From the NCBI GenBank assembly GCA_052066835.1, contig JBQHRJ010000010.1: a stretch of 64,000 nt of DNA. One strand, given 5' to 3'. Below the pieces are notes generated by a model, which was not told where the DNA came from, did no database searches, and saw nothing but the letters and a program-made list of their open reading frames with translations. This stretch comes from UBA2821 sp902763335 (lineage in GTDB: Bacteria; Bacillota; Clostridia; Lachnospirales; Lachnospiraceae). Shown one piece after another: positions 42,751-51,822 of this stretch (its first letter is position 1; every line of letters starts with the position of its first letter). The position numbers and the translations under genes are program-made.

Positions 42751-44523
42751 ATGAGTTTAAGTGATATTCTTGGTATGATAGGAGGACTTGCCCTGTTTCT
42801 GTATGGAATGAATGCCATGGGTGAAGGACTTTCAAAGACAGCAGGTTCAAGACTTGAGAAGATTCTGGAGAAACTTACATCAACTCCGATCAGAGGCGTT
42901 CTGCTGGGAATGGTAGTTACGGCAGTTATTCAGTCTTCATCAGCCACAACGGTTATGGTAGTTGGTTTTGTGAACTCAGGAATTATGAATCTTTCACAGG
43001 CTGTTGGAATCATAATGGGTGCAAACGTGGGTACTACAGTTACATCATGGCTGCTTAGTCTTGTCGGACTTCAGGGAGACAACATTATTATACAGTTGTT
43101 AAAACCGACATCATTTTCACCGGTGCTTGCACTTATAGGTGTAATTCTTATAATGTTTGCAAAGAGCGATTTTAAGAAAGATGTAGGAAATATTCTTATA
43201 GGATTTGCAATCCTTATGATAGGTATGGATATGATGAGCAGCGGTGTTTCAGGACTTGCTGAAGTTGAAGGATTCAGGGAACTCTTTGTAATGTTTAAGA
43301 ATCCTATACTCGGTATGCTGGTTGGAGCAGTGCTTACGGCTATTATACAGAGTTCTAGTGCATCAGTCGGTATACTTCAGGCTATGTGTCTTACAGGAGC
43401 AGTAAGTTATGGTGCAGCCATTCCTATTATCATGGGTCAGAATATCGGTACATGTGTAACTGCCATGATATCAAGTATCGGTGCAAATAAAAATGCAAAG
43501 AGGGCGGCACTTGTACATTTATACTTTAATATAATCGGTACAGTTATATTCATGATAGTATTTTACGCAATCAATGCAGTTATGAATTTCTCATTCCTTG
43601 AGGATGCTGCGGGAGTTGCAGGAATAGCTGTTATTCACAGCGTGTTTAATATAGCTGCTGTAGCAGTACTCTTACCATTTGGAAATGCTATAGTAAAACT
43701 TGCATGTCTTACTATTAAAGATGATGAGAAAGATGGATACGAAGATGAAGACGGTGAGACAGGTATCAAAGCTCTTGATGCACGTTTCCTTGAGAAACCG
43801 GGATTTGCCGTTGCACAGTGCAAAAATGCTACAGTCAAGATGGCTAAGCTTACCAGAAAATCAATGCTTCTTTCTATAGATTTGCTTAATGAGTATGATA
43901 AAGAGAAGGCAGAGCGTGTAATGGAGATAGAGAATACTATCGACCATTATGAAGATAAACTTGGAAGTTATATGGTTAAGTTAAGTTCAAAGACATTGTC
44001 AGAGCATGACAGCCAGACAGTATCCATACTTCTTCACAGCATCAGCGATTTTGAGAGAATATCAGACCATGCGGTAAATATAGTTAAGACTGCTAAGGAA
44101 CTGCATGACAAGAAGGAGTCATTCTCAGAGAAGGCACAGGAAGAGCTTAAGGTAGCTACAGATGCTTTAAGAGAGATTATCAAACTTACATTAAAAGTAT
44201 TTGAGAACGAAGATGTTACTCTTGCGGCAAAGGTTGAGCCTTTAGAGGAAGTTATAGACAGTATCCAGGCTGAACTTAAGAAGAGGCATGTTAAGAGACT
44301 TAGAAACGGAAAATGTACCATCGAGCTTGGATTTGCATTTTCGGACGTTATGGCAAATTATGAGAGGGTTGCAGACCACTGTTCAAATATTGCAGTCTGT
44401 ATAATTGAGGTAAAAGCAGACGAATTTGATACACATGAATACCTTGACCATATCAAGGCAGATGATCCTCATTTTGACGAAATGTACAAAAAATATAAGG
44501 GAAGATATGTACTTCCGGAATAA
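42751..44523 (+). CDS. Na+/phosphate cotransporter family protein with PhoU-like tail
   Basis: 590 residues. The N-terminal 310 carry the duplicated NptA/Na-Pi repeats (TAVIQSSSATTVMVVGFVNSG...GANVGTTVTSW and TAIIQSSSASVGILQAM...GQNIGTCVTAM, both with the QSSS signature). A cytoplasmic PhoU-like helical domain (about 345-560) follows. It imports phosphate with sodium, or may be regulated by phosphate. The Pho box upstream fits phosphate-starvation control. It is followed after 15 bases by the response regulator. Confidence 0.92.
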   Translation: MSLSDILGMIGGLALFLYGMNAMGEGLSKTAGSRLEKILEKLTSTPIRGVLLGMVVTAVIQSSSATTVMVVGFVNSGIMNLSQAVGIIMGANVGTTVTSWLLSLVGLQGDNIIIQLLKPTSFSPVLALIGVILIMFAKSDFKKDVGNILIGFAILMIGMDMMSSGVSGLAEVEGFRELFVMFKNPILGMLVGAVLTAIIQSSSASVGILQAMCLTGAVSYGAAIPIIMGQNIGTCVTAMISSIGANKNAKRAALVHLYFNIIGTVIFMIVFYAINAVMNFSFLEDAAGVAGIAVIHSVFNIAAVAVLLPFGNAIVKLACLTIKDDEKDGYEDEDGETGIKALDARFLEKPGFAVAQCKNATVKMAKLTRKSMLLSIDLLNEYDKEKAERVMEIENTIDHYEDKLGSYMVKLSSKTLSEHDSQTVSILLHSISDFERISDHAVNIVKTAKELHDKKESFSEKAQEELKVATDALREIIKLTLKVFENEDVTLAAKVEPLEEVIDSIQAELKKRHVKRLRNGKCTIELGFAFSDVMANYERVADHCSNIAVCIIEVKADEFDTHEYLDHIKADDPHFDEMYKKYKGRYVLPE

Positions 44524-44538
44524 GGAGCTGCATGTATA

Positions 44539-45210
44539 ATGATAAAGATATTTATAGTGGAAGATGATAAAAATATCCGTGAGATAGAAGCATTTTCGCT
44601 GAAAAATTCAGGATATGAGATAGAAGAATTTCCAAATGCGGCTGAATTTTACAAAAGACTTGAGGAAGAGATTCCAAAGCTTATAGTGCTTGACCTTATG
44701 CTTCCCGATGATGACGGACTTAATATAGTGGCAAAGTTAAGGAAAGATGCCAGATGGAAAAAAATCCCCATAATTCTTGTAACGGCGAAAACCACGGAGA
44801 TGGATAAGGTCAGAGGATTTGAAATAGGTGCAGATGATTACCTTACGAAACCGTTTGGGGTTATGGAGCTTATATCCAGAGTAAAGGCGTTATTGAGAAG
44901 AACGATGGATATAGAAGATGAGAGAACACTGGAATTTTTTAATATTGTCATGGATACTGAAAAGCATCTGGTGAAAGTTGACGGAGAACAGGTAGAACTG
45001 ACATATAAAGAATTTCAGCTTCTAAAGCTGTTTCTCAGAAATGTAGGAATAGTTATGAACCGTGATACTATTATGGTCAAGATATGGGGAACTGAATATG
45101 AAGGAGAATCCAGAACTCTTGATATGCATATTAAGACATTAAGGCAGAAGATGGGCTCATCAGGTAACAGGATAAAGACTATCAGAAATGTGGGATATGT
45201 GTTGGAGTGA
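44539..45210 (+). CDS. OmpR-family response regulator, PhoP-like
   Basis: Receiver domain with acidic pocket VEDD, phospho-acceptor Asp52 in VLDLMLPDDDG and Lys in LTKPFG, then a winged-helix DNA-binding domain (about 130-223: LTYKEFQLLKLFLRN, TLDMHIKTLRQKMG). The position after the Na/Pi transporter and behind a Pho box suggests autoregulated phosphate control. The exact orthologue cannot be fixed from sequence alone. Confidence 0.9.
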   Translation: MIKIFIVEDDKNIREIEAFSLKNSGYEIEEFPNAAEFYKRLEEEIPKLIVLDLMLPDDDGLNIVAKLRKDARWKKIPIILVTAKTTEMDKVRGFEIGADDYLTKPFGVMELISRVKALLRRTMDIEDERTLEFFNIVMDTEKHLVKVDGEQVELTYKEFQLLKLFLRNVGIVMNRDTIMVKIWGTEYEGESRTLDMHIKTLRQKMGSSGNRIKTIRNVGYVLE

Positions 45211-45246
45211 TAAACGGACAGGTTATTTTGAGATAAGAGGACAGAT

Positions 45247-46557
45247 GTGAAAAGAACGATTACTTTACAGTTTATTTTAATAGTGATTATAACAGTGATA
45301 TCAACACTTGCGCTTGCAATAATGGCGTTTTACAGGTCATTTACTGATGAAATCAGGGATGACCTTAAAAGTTACGCCGGAGTTGTCATGAGTGCAGGTG
45401 TTTTTGCATCTGATAAGATAATTTCCGCTGACAATATGAGAGTGACTCTGACGGACAGTGCGGGAGTGGTTATTTATGATACCGGTAGTGCAGAGGGAAG
45501 AGATTTTTCGGGCAGACATGAGATTAAAAAAGCTATGGATAAAGGAGAGGGATTTTCTGTTTCTCATATAAAGCATGACAATAAGAATATGTTTTATTAT
45601 ACAAAACAGTTGGAAGATGGAAATATATTAAGGGTAGGTAAACGGACAGACAGCAGGTTAAATATGCTTTATAACTCTATACCGCAGATAGTTTTTATTG
45701 TTTTATTTATGGCGGCAGCATCTTCAGTGCTGGCATATTTTCTGACAAAAACCCTTATTAAGCCGTTAGAGGGGATGGCAGAAGATATAAATGCCGGAAA
45801 AGAAGTAAATGTATATAAGGAACTTGAACCGTTTGCGGAGATGATAAAGCAGCAGCATGAGGATATACTTAAAAATGCAAATATGCGTCAGGAATTTACG
45901 GCAAATGTATCACATGAGTTAAAAACACCCCTTACATCTATTTCGGGATATGCTGAACTTATAGAAAACGGGATGGCGACGGAGGCTGACGGAGTAAGAT
46001 TTGCAGGTGAGATTCATAAAAGCTCAAAACGTCTGTTGACGCTTATAGATGACATTATTAGGCTGTCAGAGCTTGATGTCATGGACAGAAATGTTGATAT
46101 GGAGGACGTGGACATATATGATATAGCTTACAATTGCGTAAGCATGTTGCAGTTAAGTGCGGAGAGACATAATGTTACCATAGAAATGTCGGGAAAGAGA
46201 AATATAGTACATGCTAACAAAGAGATGATGGAGGAGCTGGTATACAATCTGTGTGATAATGCCATCAGGTACAATAAAGCCGGAGGTACAGTTAATGTAT
46301 CAGTAGACAGCGTAGTGGACGAGAATGGGCAGAACAGGGTGATATTGGATGTAAAGGATACGGGTATAGGTATATCAAAGGAACATCAGGAAAGGATATT
46401 TGAGAGATTTTACAGGGTAGATAAGAGCCGTTCAAAGTCCACAGGCGGAACGGGACTTGGTCTTGCCATAGTAAAACATATCGTTGCACAGCATCATATA
46501 AGCATGGAGCTTGAGAGTGAGAAAGGTAGAGGAACAGAGATTAGAGTTATATTTTAA
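45247..46557 (+). CDS. Sensor histidine kinase, PhoR-like
   Basis: 436 residues starting at GTG 45247 (AGAGGAC upstream). Two membrane helices (about 5-27 and 145-168) bracket an extracytoplasmic sensor domain. A HAMP-like linker, phospho-acceptor box SHELKTPLTSISGYAELIE and ATPase boxes NLCDNAIRYN, DTGIGISKEHQERIFERFYR and GGTGLGLAIVK follow. Partner of the preceding response regulator. No PAS domain is evident. Confidence 0.9.
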   Translation: MKRTITLQFILIVIITVISTLALAIMAFYRSFTDEIRDDLKSYAGVVMSAGVFASDKIISADNMRVTLTDSAGVVIYDTGSAEGRDFSGRHEIKKAMDKGEGFSVSHIKHDNKNMFYYTKQLEDGNILRVGKRTDSRLNMLYNSIPQIVFIVLFMAAASSVLAYFLTKTLIKPLEGMAEDINAGKEVNVYKELEPFAEMIKQQHEDILKNANMRQEFTANVSHELKTPLTSISGYAELIENGMATEADGVRFAGEIHKSSKRLLTLIDDIIRLSELDVMDRNVDMEDVDIYDIAYNCVSMLQLSAERHNVTIEMSGKRNIVHANKEMMEELVYNLCDNAIRYNKAGGTVNVSVDSVVDENGQNRVILDVKDTGIGISKEHQERIFERFYRVDKSRSKSTGGTGLGLAIVKHIVAQHHISMELESEKGRGTEIRVIF

Positions 46558-46576
46558 AGTTTTCCGTTATTATTTC

Positions 46577-46604
46577 TTGAAAAAAATATTCAGAGTAGTA
46601 TAAT
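46577..46604 (+). promoter_or_regulatory. Predicted promoter of the YoaK-like gene
   Basis: TTGAAA, 16 bases, perfect TATAAT; 62 bases before the start codon. Confidence 0.6.
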
Positions 46605-46666
46605 AACAAAGATTTAATAACATAACAGGTCGTTTTGGGATTGTGCTTCGGAAAGGAAGATGAACT

Positions 46667-47362
46667 ATGGAGCAGTCGGACGAATTTAAGCGGAAACTTC
46701 ATTATACAATGGCATTTATAGGCGGATTTATGGGTGCATATGCATTGATTATAAGGTGTGATGTATTTGGAAATGCGCAGACAAGTAACATGATACATCT
46801 GGCAATGAGTATTCTCGGCAGAGATTTTGTTGATATAGCAATAAGAGTCGGCGGAATAATAATTTATATGGCAGGGGTTGCATTTGTAGTATTCTGGAAG
46901 AAGAAATTTGATGTGAATGTACATTTTGTTGCGGTTATGGCAGATATTATGGCATTGGTGATACTTGGATTTTTGCCGGAGCATATGAATAATGTTTTTG
47001 CACTGTATCCGGTATTTTTTGCCGCAGCAGTTCAGTGGACATCATTTCCGGGAGTGTTCGGTTACAATTGTTCCACAATATTTTCTACAAATAATTTAAA
47101 ACAGTTTACAATGGCTTCGACGGAATACATTATGGAGCATGATTCAAAGCAGGCACATAAAGCTAAGTTTTATGCGGGAACACTTATATGCTATCATATA
47201 GGAGTTGCAGTAGCGTATATGGCATGCAGGCTGCTTGACGTCAGAGCGGCATGGATTGGAATTATCCCGGCAGCAGTAGCGATGGCAATGGTTGTGTATG
47301 AAAATGTTGATTTGAGCGGATTAGTGTTATTTGCAAAATTCGGTAATGAAAAAGATATGTAA
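46667..47362 (+). CDS. YoaK/DUF1275-family membrane protein
   Basis: 231 residues with about six hydrophobic segments. The family opening MAFIGGFMGAYALI...VFGNAQTSNMIHLAM and the WTSFPGVFGYNCSTIFSTNNLKQF segment are typical of DUF1275. The function of the family is not established. AAAGGAAG precedes the ATG. Confidence 0.85.
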   Translation: MEQSDEFKRKLHYTMAFIGGFMGAYALIIRCDVFGNAQTSNMIHLAMSILGRDFVDIAIRVGGIIIYMAGVAFVVFWKKKFDVNVHFVAVMADIMALVILGFLPEHMNNVFALYPVFFAAAVQWTSFPGVFGYNCSTIFSTNNLKQFTMASTEYIMEHDSKQAHKAKFYAGTLICYHIGVAVAYMACRLLDVRAAWIGIIPAAVAMAMVVYENVDLSGLVLFAKFGNEKDM

Positions 47363-47384
47363 AGAAATGAGGATTAGAATATAA

Positions 47385-48536
47385 ATGGAAAGAAACGAAG
47401 ATGTATGTAAAAGGGTACGACAGCAGCAGATGCGTCGTTTGAAGAAAGAAAAGAGAATAAGATGCGCCATTATAGCAGCTGTGATTATCATAGTGATAGC
47501 AATAGCTGCAGTTGCAGCAGTAAAACTGCTTGGCAGCTCAGGAGATAAAAGTAAGGCTAAAAATAAGAAAACACATACTGCGGGAACCATAGTGCAGACG
47601 GCAGGTGATATGCCGCAGACAGCCGGAGAAATATCAGATGAGGATAATAAGGACGACGGTAAAAAATCAGATACTAAGAGTGCGAGCGGTAAATTCAAAA
47701 ATGTAAAATATCCGAAACGTGCAGATAATTATACGGATATTTTATCAGAAAACGTTCTGAGTCCTTATGTAGCGTTGGTTGATGTTAATAATAATGAAGT
47801 TATAGCGGGAAAGTCTTATGATGCAAGAATATATCCGGCATCAATGACTAAGGTTATGACACTCATAGTTGCAGTTGAAAATATAAAAAGTCTTGATGAT
47901 ACATTTACAATGACAACGGAGATGATTGATCCGCTGGTAAGAGCGGGGGCTTCAAGAGCAGGATTTGATCCGGGAGAAAATGTTACGGCAAAGGATATGC
48001 TTTACGGTCTTATTTTATCATCGGGAGCCGATGCAGCAGTGGGATTGTCAAATCTTGTAGCGGGTTCTGAAGAAAATTTTGTAAAAATGATGAATGATAA
48101 ATGTGAGGAAATCGGACTTAAAAATACTCATTTCATGAATACGTCAGGATTACATGATGAAAATCATTACACAACTCCTGTGGAGATGGCAATGATTCTT
48201 GAGTATGCACTCAGCAATGAGACATGTGCAGAGATTCTCGGAACATATCAGTACACTACAGCAGCCACACCGCAGCATCCGGAGGGACTGGTGTTAAGCA
48301 GTACACTGTTTAGCAGAATGGTCGGTGATGAAGTGAGCGGTGTGAAGATAATCGGTGGAAAGACCGGATATACAACAGAGGCAGGAAACTGTCTTGTGAG
48401 CTGTGCTGAACGTGGAAATGACAGATATATTGCAGTTACGGCAGGTGCAGGAAACAGATGGAATGTAGTATTCGATGATTTTGAACTGTATGGTAACTTT
48501 ATACCAAATCCTCCGGGATATGTAAAACAGCAGTAA
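47385..48536 (+). CDS. D-alanyl-D-alanine carboxypeptidase (PBP5/DacA family)
   Basis: Low-molecular-weight penicillin-binding protein that trims the terminal D-Ala from peptidoglycan stem peptides. One N-terminal membrane helix (about 27-48) anchors it, followed by a low-complexity Lys/Asp-rich linker to about 108. The catalytic motifs are SMTK (YPASMTKVMTL), SGA in the SxN position (ILSSGADAAVGL) and KTG (IGGKTGYT). The C-terminal sandwich domain of classic PBP5 seems absent or very short (383 residues). Confidence 0.9.
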   Translation: MERNEDVCKRVRQQQMRRLKKEKRIRCAIIAAVIIIVIAIAAVAAVKLLGSSGDKSKAKNKKTHTAGTIVQTAGDMPQTAGEISDEDNKDDGKKSDTKSASGKFKNVKYPKRADNYTDILSENVLSPYVALVDVNNNEVIAGKSYDARIYPASMTKVMTLIVAVENIKSLDDTFTMTTEMIDPLVRAGASRAGFDPGENVTAKDMLYGLILSSGADAAVGLSNLVAGSEENFVKMMNDKCEEIGLKNTHFMNTSGLHDENHYTTPVEMAMILEYALSNETCAEILGTYQYTTAATPQHPEGLVLSSTLFSRMVGDEVSGVKIIGGKTGYTTEAGNCLVSCAERGNDRYIAVTAGAGNRWNVVFDDFELYGNFIPNPPGYVKQQ

Positions 48537-48560
48537 TAAAATAGAGATGAGAGTGAAAAT

Positions 48561-49934
48561 ATGCGGGAATTACCTATTGATTTTATAAATAAGATGTCGA
48601 AACTTTTAGGAGATAGATTTGATGATTTTTTAAAAGGATATGACAGCGACAGACAGTATGGGCTTCGCAGAAATCCTCTGAAGGCAGAAAAGGAAGCATT
48701 TGAAATGCTTCCTTTTGGTCTTAAGAAGGTTTTGTGGGCGCAGGAAGGTTATTATTATGATGAAAGTACCAGACCGGGAAGGCATCCGTATCATGAGGCA
48801 GGAGCTTATTATATTCAGGAGCCAAGTGCCATGGCGGTGGCGGAACTTTTAGATGCGAAACCGGGGGATAAAATATTAGATTTGTGTGCGGCACCCGGTG
48901 GAAAAAGTACACAGATAGCAGGCAAAATGAACGGACAGGGACTTCTTGTATCCAATGAGATAAATCCACAGAGGGCAAAAATTCTGTCACAGAATATAGA
49001 GAGAATGGGAATCAGAAATGCTGTGGTGGTCAACCATGACTCAAAAGATTTGCGTGAAAGATTTCCTGCATTTTTTGATAAAATACTGGTAGATGCACCG
49101 TGCTCAGGCGAGGGAATGTTCAGAAAAGATGAAAATGCCGTGAATGAGTGGAGTATGGAAAATGTAAAAATGTGTAGCAACAGACAGCGTGAGATTTTGG
49201 AAAATGCAGCAGCTATGCTTGCACCGGGTGGAACTCTTGTGTATTCAACCTGTACATTTTCACCGGAGGAAAATGAGGAGACTATTGCAGGATTTGTTGC
49301 AGAACATGATGAGTTTATTATAGAAGACTGTGAATTTTACGAAGGATTTGACCACGGACATCCCGAATGGGTGACATCAGGTGATGCTGCGGATATAGAC
49401 AAGACTATAAGACTGTGGCCGCATATGTTAGGTGGAGAAGGACATTATGCAGCAAAGCTTAAAAAGAAAACGGGTGAAAACATATCATATCAGCCGGGAG
49501 AGAATTTTCAGAAAAAAACAGACCTGACATTATATAAGGAATTTGAAAATCAGTATTTAAAAGATTTTGACATTGACGGAGATTATGTACTGTTTGGGGA
49601 CAGGCTGTGTATCGTTCCAAAGATTATGCCTTCGTTAAAGGGACTTAAGGTGGTACGCCCCGGACTTGAACTGGGAGAGTATAAGAAGAAACGCTTTGAA
49701 CCGGCACATGCACTTGCAATGGCACTTAAGGCAGATGAGGCTTTGAATGTGTATAACATGAATCAGGATGAGGCAGCACGTTATATTCATGGTGAAACTG
49801 TCGTATCCGATGGCGAAGATAGCGGAAAGATAAAGGGCTGGACGCTTATGCAGGTTGACGGATATTCGATTGGCTGGGGAAAATGCAGTAATGGAGTGAT
49901 AAAAAATCATTATCCGAAAGGATTAAGAAAATAG
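48561..49934 (+). CDS. rRNA cytosine-C5 methyltransferase, RsmF/NOL1-Nop2-Sun family
   Basis: 457 residues. The SAM-binding core has LCAAPGGKSTQIAGKM and the two catalytic Cys motifs DAPCSGEGMFRKD and YSTCTFSPEENEE. The C-terminal extension (about 300-457, RsmF_methyltransferase-like, then a PUA-like end GWTLMQVDGYSIGWGK) points to RsmF rather than RsmB. It probably methylates 16S rRNA. A perfect 14-bp inverted repeat lies inside the gene at 48688-48716. Confidence 0.9.
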   Translation: MRELPIDFINKMSKLLGDRFDDFLKGYDSDRQYGLRRNPLKAEKEAFEMLPFGLKKVLWAQEGYYYDESTRPGRHPYHEAGAYYIQEPSAMAVAELLDAKPGDKILDLCAAPGGKSTQIAGKMNGQGLLVSNEINPQRAKILSQNIERMGIRNAVVVNHDSKDLRERFPAFFDKILVDAPCSGEGMFRKDENAVNEWSMENVKMCSNRQREILENAAAMLAPGGTLVYSTCTFSPEENEETIAGFVAEHDEFIIEDCEFYEGFDHGHPEWVTSGDAADIDKTIRLWPHMLGGEGHYAAKLKKKTGENISYQPGENFQKKTDLTLYKEFENQYLKDFDIDGDYVLFGDRLCIVPKIMPSLKGLKVVRPGLELGEYKKKRFEPAHALAMALKADEALNVYNMNQDEAARYIHGETVVSDGEDSGKIKGWTLMQVDGYSIGWGKCSNGVIKNHYPKGLRK

Positions 49935-50008
49935 TGTGAAATAAAGTATGCAAATTGTTTTGATGAATTATACTGATTTTGCCATTAAACAGGCGGCGAA
50001 TTTCTTAA

Positions 50009-50185
50009 ATGAAAGTCTTAGGAGTATTTAATACGGTATCTGATAAGCCGTACTATATAGAAGTGTCAATCGGATATTCAGTATAGAAATATTTTGATGT
50101 GCTTGAACTTAACAGGATGTTGTCAGTATCAGATCTGCTGCTGTATGAGAATAAGAAAAAACGCCGTAAAAGCGCAAGAAAATAA
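50009..50185 (+). pseudogene. C-terminal remnant of a GGDEF domain
   Basis: The translation VSDKPYYIEVSIGYSV-stop-KYFDVLELNRMLSVSDLLLYENKKKRRK resembles the last 50-60 residues of diguanylate cyclase domains (…SIGYS…D…L…AD.LLY..KK). An in-frame TAG at 50084 and loss of the catalytic GGDEF half show that it is dead. Confidence 0.6.
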
Positions 50186-50245
50186 GGGGAGAATAGTGGA
50201 AGATTGTTAGAGTTAATTTTTAGTCGGAAAATTAAATAAAAAAAT

Positions 50246-50314
50246 AAGAGGAAACCTTACTTTGTGATAAAGTATTAATTACGACAAAAAAACTTTAAAG
50301 GAAGGTGTCCTCTT
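50246..50314 (+). promoter_or_regulatory. Long imperfect hairpin covering a ribosome binding site
   Basis: Bases 50246-50264 (AAGAGGAAACCTTACTTTG) pair with 50296-50314 except for two A-G mismatches. The right arm contains the AAGGAAGG ribosome binding site and ends directly before an ATG at 50315. It may sequester the start, or be a relic of an element end. Confidence 0.4.
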
Positions 50315-50401
50315 ATGAGAAGAATTATACAGTATTTTTTTATAAAACTTTGTATGTTTCAGAGGCAAAATCAGCCGGAGTTAAATCCGATGATTCATTA
50401 A
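50315..50401 (+). CDS. Possible 28-residue peptide
   Basis: Short frame MRRIIQYFFIKLCMFQRQNQ... behind AAGGAAGG. No family recognised. It sits before a small membrane protein and a broken exporter gene, a setting that would suit a peptide or bacteriocin precursor, but composition alone does not show that. Confidence 0.25.
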   Translation: MRRIIQYFFIKLCMFQRQNQPELNPMIH

Positions 50402-50459
50402 GTGTCAGTTAATTATTATTTAATGTACTAGTTATGATTGGAGGTATGGTAGATTGATT

Positions 50460-50621
50460 ATGAAAAAGGTTACTTTTGGATTATGTATTGTATGCTTTGT
50501 TGTTGACTTAATATTGAGCTTTATAGGCAGGCAATATATGGATGTTGTCAAGGATATAGCTATGATTTTGTTAGCAATAATGATGTTTACACATTTTTTC
50601 AAAGAAAAGAAACATTTGTAA
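50460..50621 (+). CDS. Small two-helix membrane protein
   Basis: 53 residues (MKKVTFGLCIVCFVVDLIL...IAMILLAIMMFTHFFKEKK) with two hydrophobic segments and a basic end. A TTG two codons upstream (50454) is nine bases after GGAGG and may be the real start. Its function is unknown; it directly precedes the remains of an ABC exporter. Confidence 0.45.
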   Translation: MKKVTFGLCIVCFVVDLILSFIGRQYMDVVKDIAMILLAIMMFTHFFKEKKHL

Positions 50622-50625
50622 GGGG

Positions 50626-50847
50626 AAACGAAACAAAAGGGATGCTCAGTCGCTTTTTTATTTGCTTAAACCACAGAAAAAACTGATTTTACATATCTTT
50701 GTAGCATACTTGGTTTATACAATTTTAGGTATATTAGAGGCATTTTATTTTCAGGAGTTTATAGATACAGTGCTTCCGGATATCCTTATTTTGGATGAAG
50801 CAACATCTAATCTTGATGCTCTTTCAGAGACAATTACCTCTTATTAG
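50626..50847 (+). pseudogene. Internally deleted ABC (bacteriocin/peptide) exporter remnant
   Basis: The translation SLFYLLKPQKKLILHIFVAYLVYT…FQEFIDTVLP is the first transmembrane segment of a peptidase-type ABC exporter. It is joined directly to PDILILDEATSNLDALSETI, the Walker B and D-loop of the ATPase domain. Roughly 350-400 residues including Walker A are missing, and the frame then ends. The gene cannot function. Confidence 0.75.
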
Positions 50848-51024
50848 GAGAGCCTTTCAGATAATAAGTATTACAGTGAGGATGAATGCGAAGAATATTT
50901 AAAAACTTATAATATTCAGGATGATAATTGTAGTATTGTAGCGAAGTCATCTTCCTGCATCTACAAAAAACTCGAAAAGTACAATGTTCTTCTATCGTAG
51001 TTTAATGGCGATAATGATAAGCTC

Positions 51025-51333
51025 ATGGCATGGGCAAAAAATGAAACTGCCAGAGAAACCGCTCTCTACAACGAACGCACAGGAAAAATTATTGTAGAGT
51101 TTTCACAGGCAGCCTGTATCACCGTCAACGAACCCCGTACTTTTCATATCGGATATCTGTTTCTTCAAGAAATGTGTACAGAGCTCCAGCTAGATAAAAT
51201 TTGCCCGGTAATCAGGGGACGCTATAAATTCAAATACGATTTCCATGTGGTTCTCCGAAATACGCACTACAGGATGTTTAGAGGGCATTATCTGCGATCG
51301 CTGGGGAATCTATTTATCCAAAGATTGTTGTGA
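51025..51333 (+). pseudogene. Transposase fragment, IS1634-like (tentative)
   Basis: The stretch EPRTFHIGYLFLQEMCTELQLDKICPVIRGRYKFKYDF resembles the N-terminal region of IS1634-type transposases. The frame then ends in unrelated residues, and no DDE core is present. The preceding bases 50848-51002 are open in one frame (SLSDNKYYSEDECEEYLKTYN...), but I cannot assign them. Confidence 0.45.
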
Positions 51334-51402
51334 TATAATAAATTTGTAACACCTTGTTCGAATAATATATTATAATATTACTCAAACAAGGAGGACGTTA
51401 CT

Positions 51403-51603
51403 ATGTCAGTACATTACACCGAAGACTTCAAAAAAGAAGTAGTTAAAGCCTATATGGCAGGCGACAAATCAATACCGCAAATTGCTGTTGAATTTAATGT
51501 TGCCAAAAGCTCCGTTAGCAAATGGGTTAACGAATACAAGGAAGAATGCCTCTATACCACCAGCACAACCGCAGAATCTAATGAAGCGAAGGAAATCGAT
51601 TAG
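51403..51603 (+). pseudogene. IS3 OrfA remnant (helix-turn-helix part)
   Basis: 66 residues: HYTEDFKKEVVKAYMAGDKSIPQIAVEFNVAKSSVSKWVNEY is the OrfA DNA-binding region. It then jumps to the OrfA terminus (AKEID), so the leucine-zipper part is deleted. A good ribosome binding site (AAGGAGG) remains. Confidence 0.8.
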
Positions 51604-51791
51604 TGGTATATCGATTCATCGATGACAATAAAAATATATTTGGTTTAAGATGGCTATGCCAGAAGTTTGGCATTAGTCCTAATTGTTATTACAACAACAA
51701 TCGTGTTATAGGCTATAGGGCTATGCGCATTTTTATCAAACGATATGGCTATGAGTTAAGCAATACCACAATGCATAAATATATGAACTAG
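51603..51791 (+). pseudogene. IS3 OrfB remnant
   Basis: 62 residues starting at a GTG that overlaps the orfA stop. YRFIDDNKNIFGLRWLCQKFGISPNCYYN is fused to NNRVIGYRAMRIFIKRYGYELSNTTMHKYMN. The intervening residues and the whole DDE catalytic core are missing. Confidence 0.8.
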
Positions 51792-51822
51792 GTATTTATC
51801 GAACAAAGTGTTACAAAAAAGC

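Larger units (their letters stand above)
51345..51815 (+). mobile_element. MITE-like, internally deleted IS3-family element
   Basis: The ends are inverted: TGTAACACCTTGTTCGA on the left and, read inward from the right, TGTAACACTTTGTTCGA, one mismatch in 17. They start with TGT and end with ACA as in IS3. About 470 bases remain between them, holding shortened orfA and orfB frames. Flanking A/T-rich bases prevent a clear target-duplication call. Confidence 0.8.

Noticed and set aside
48688..48716. Transcription terminator
   Set aside because: Although the stem is perfect, no T-run follows and it lies inside an intact gene.
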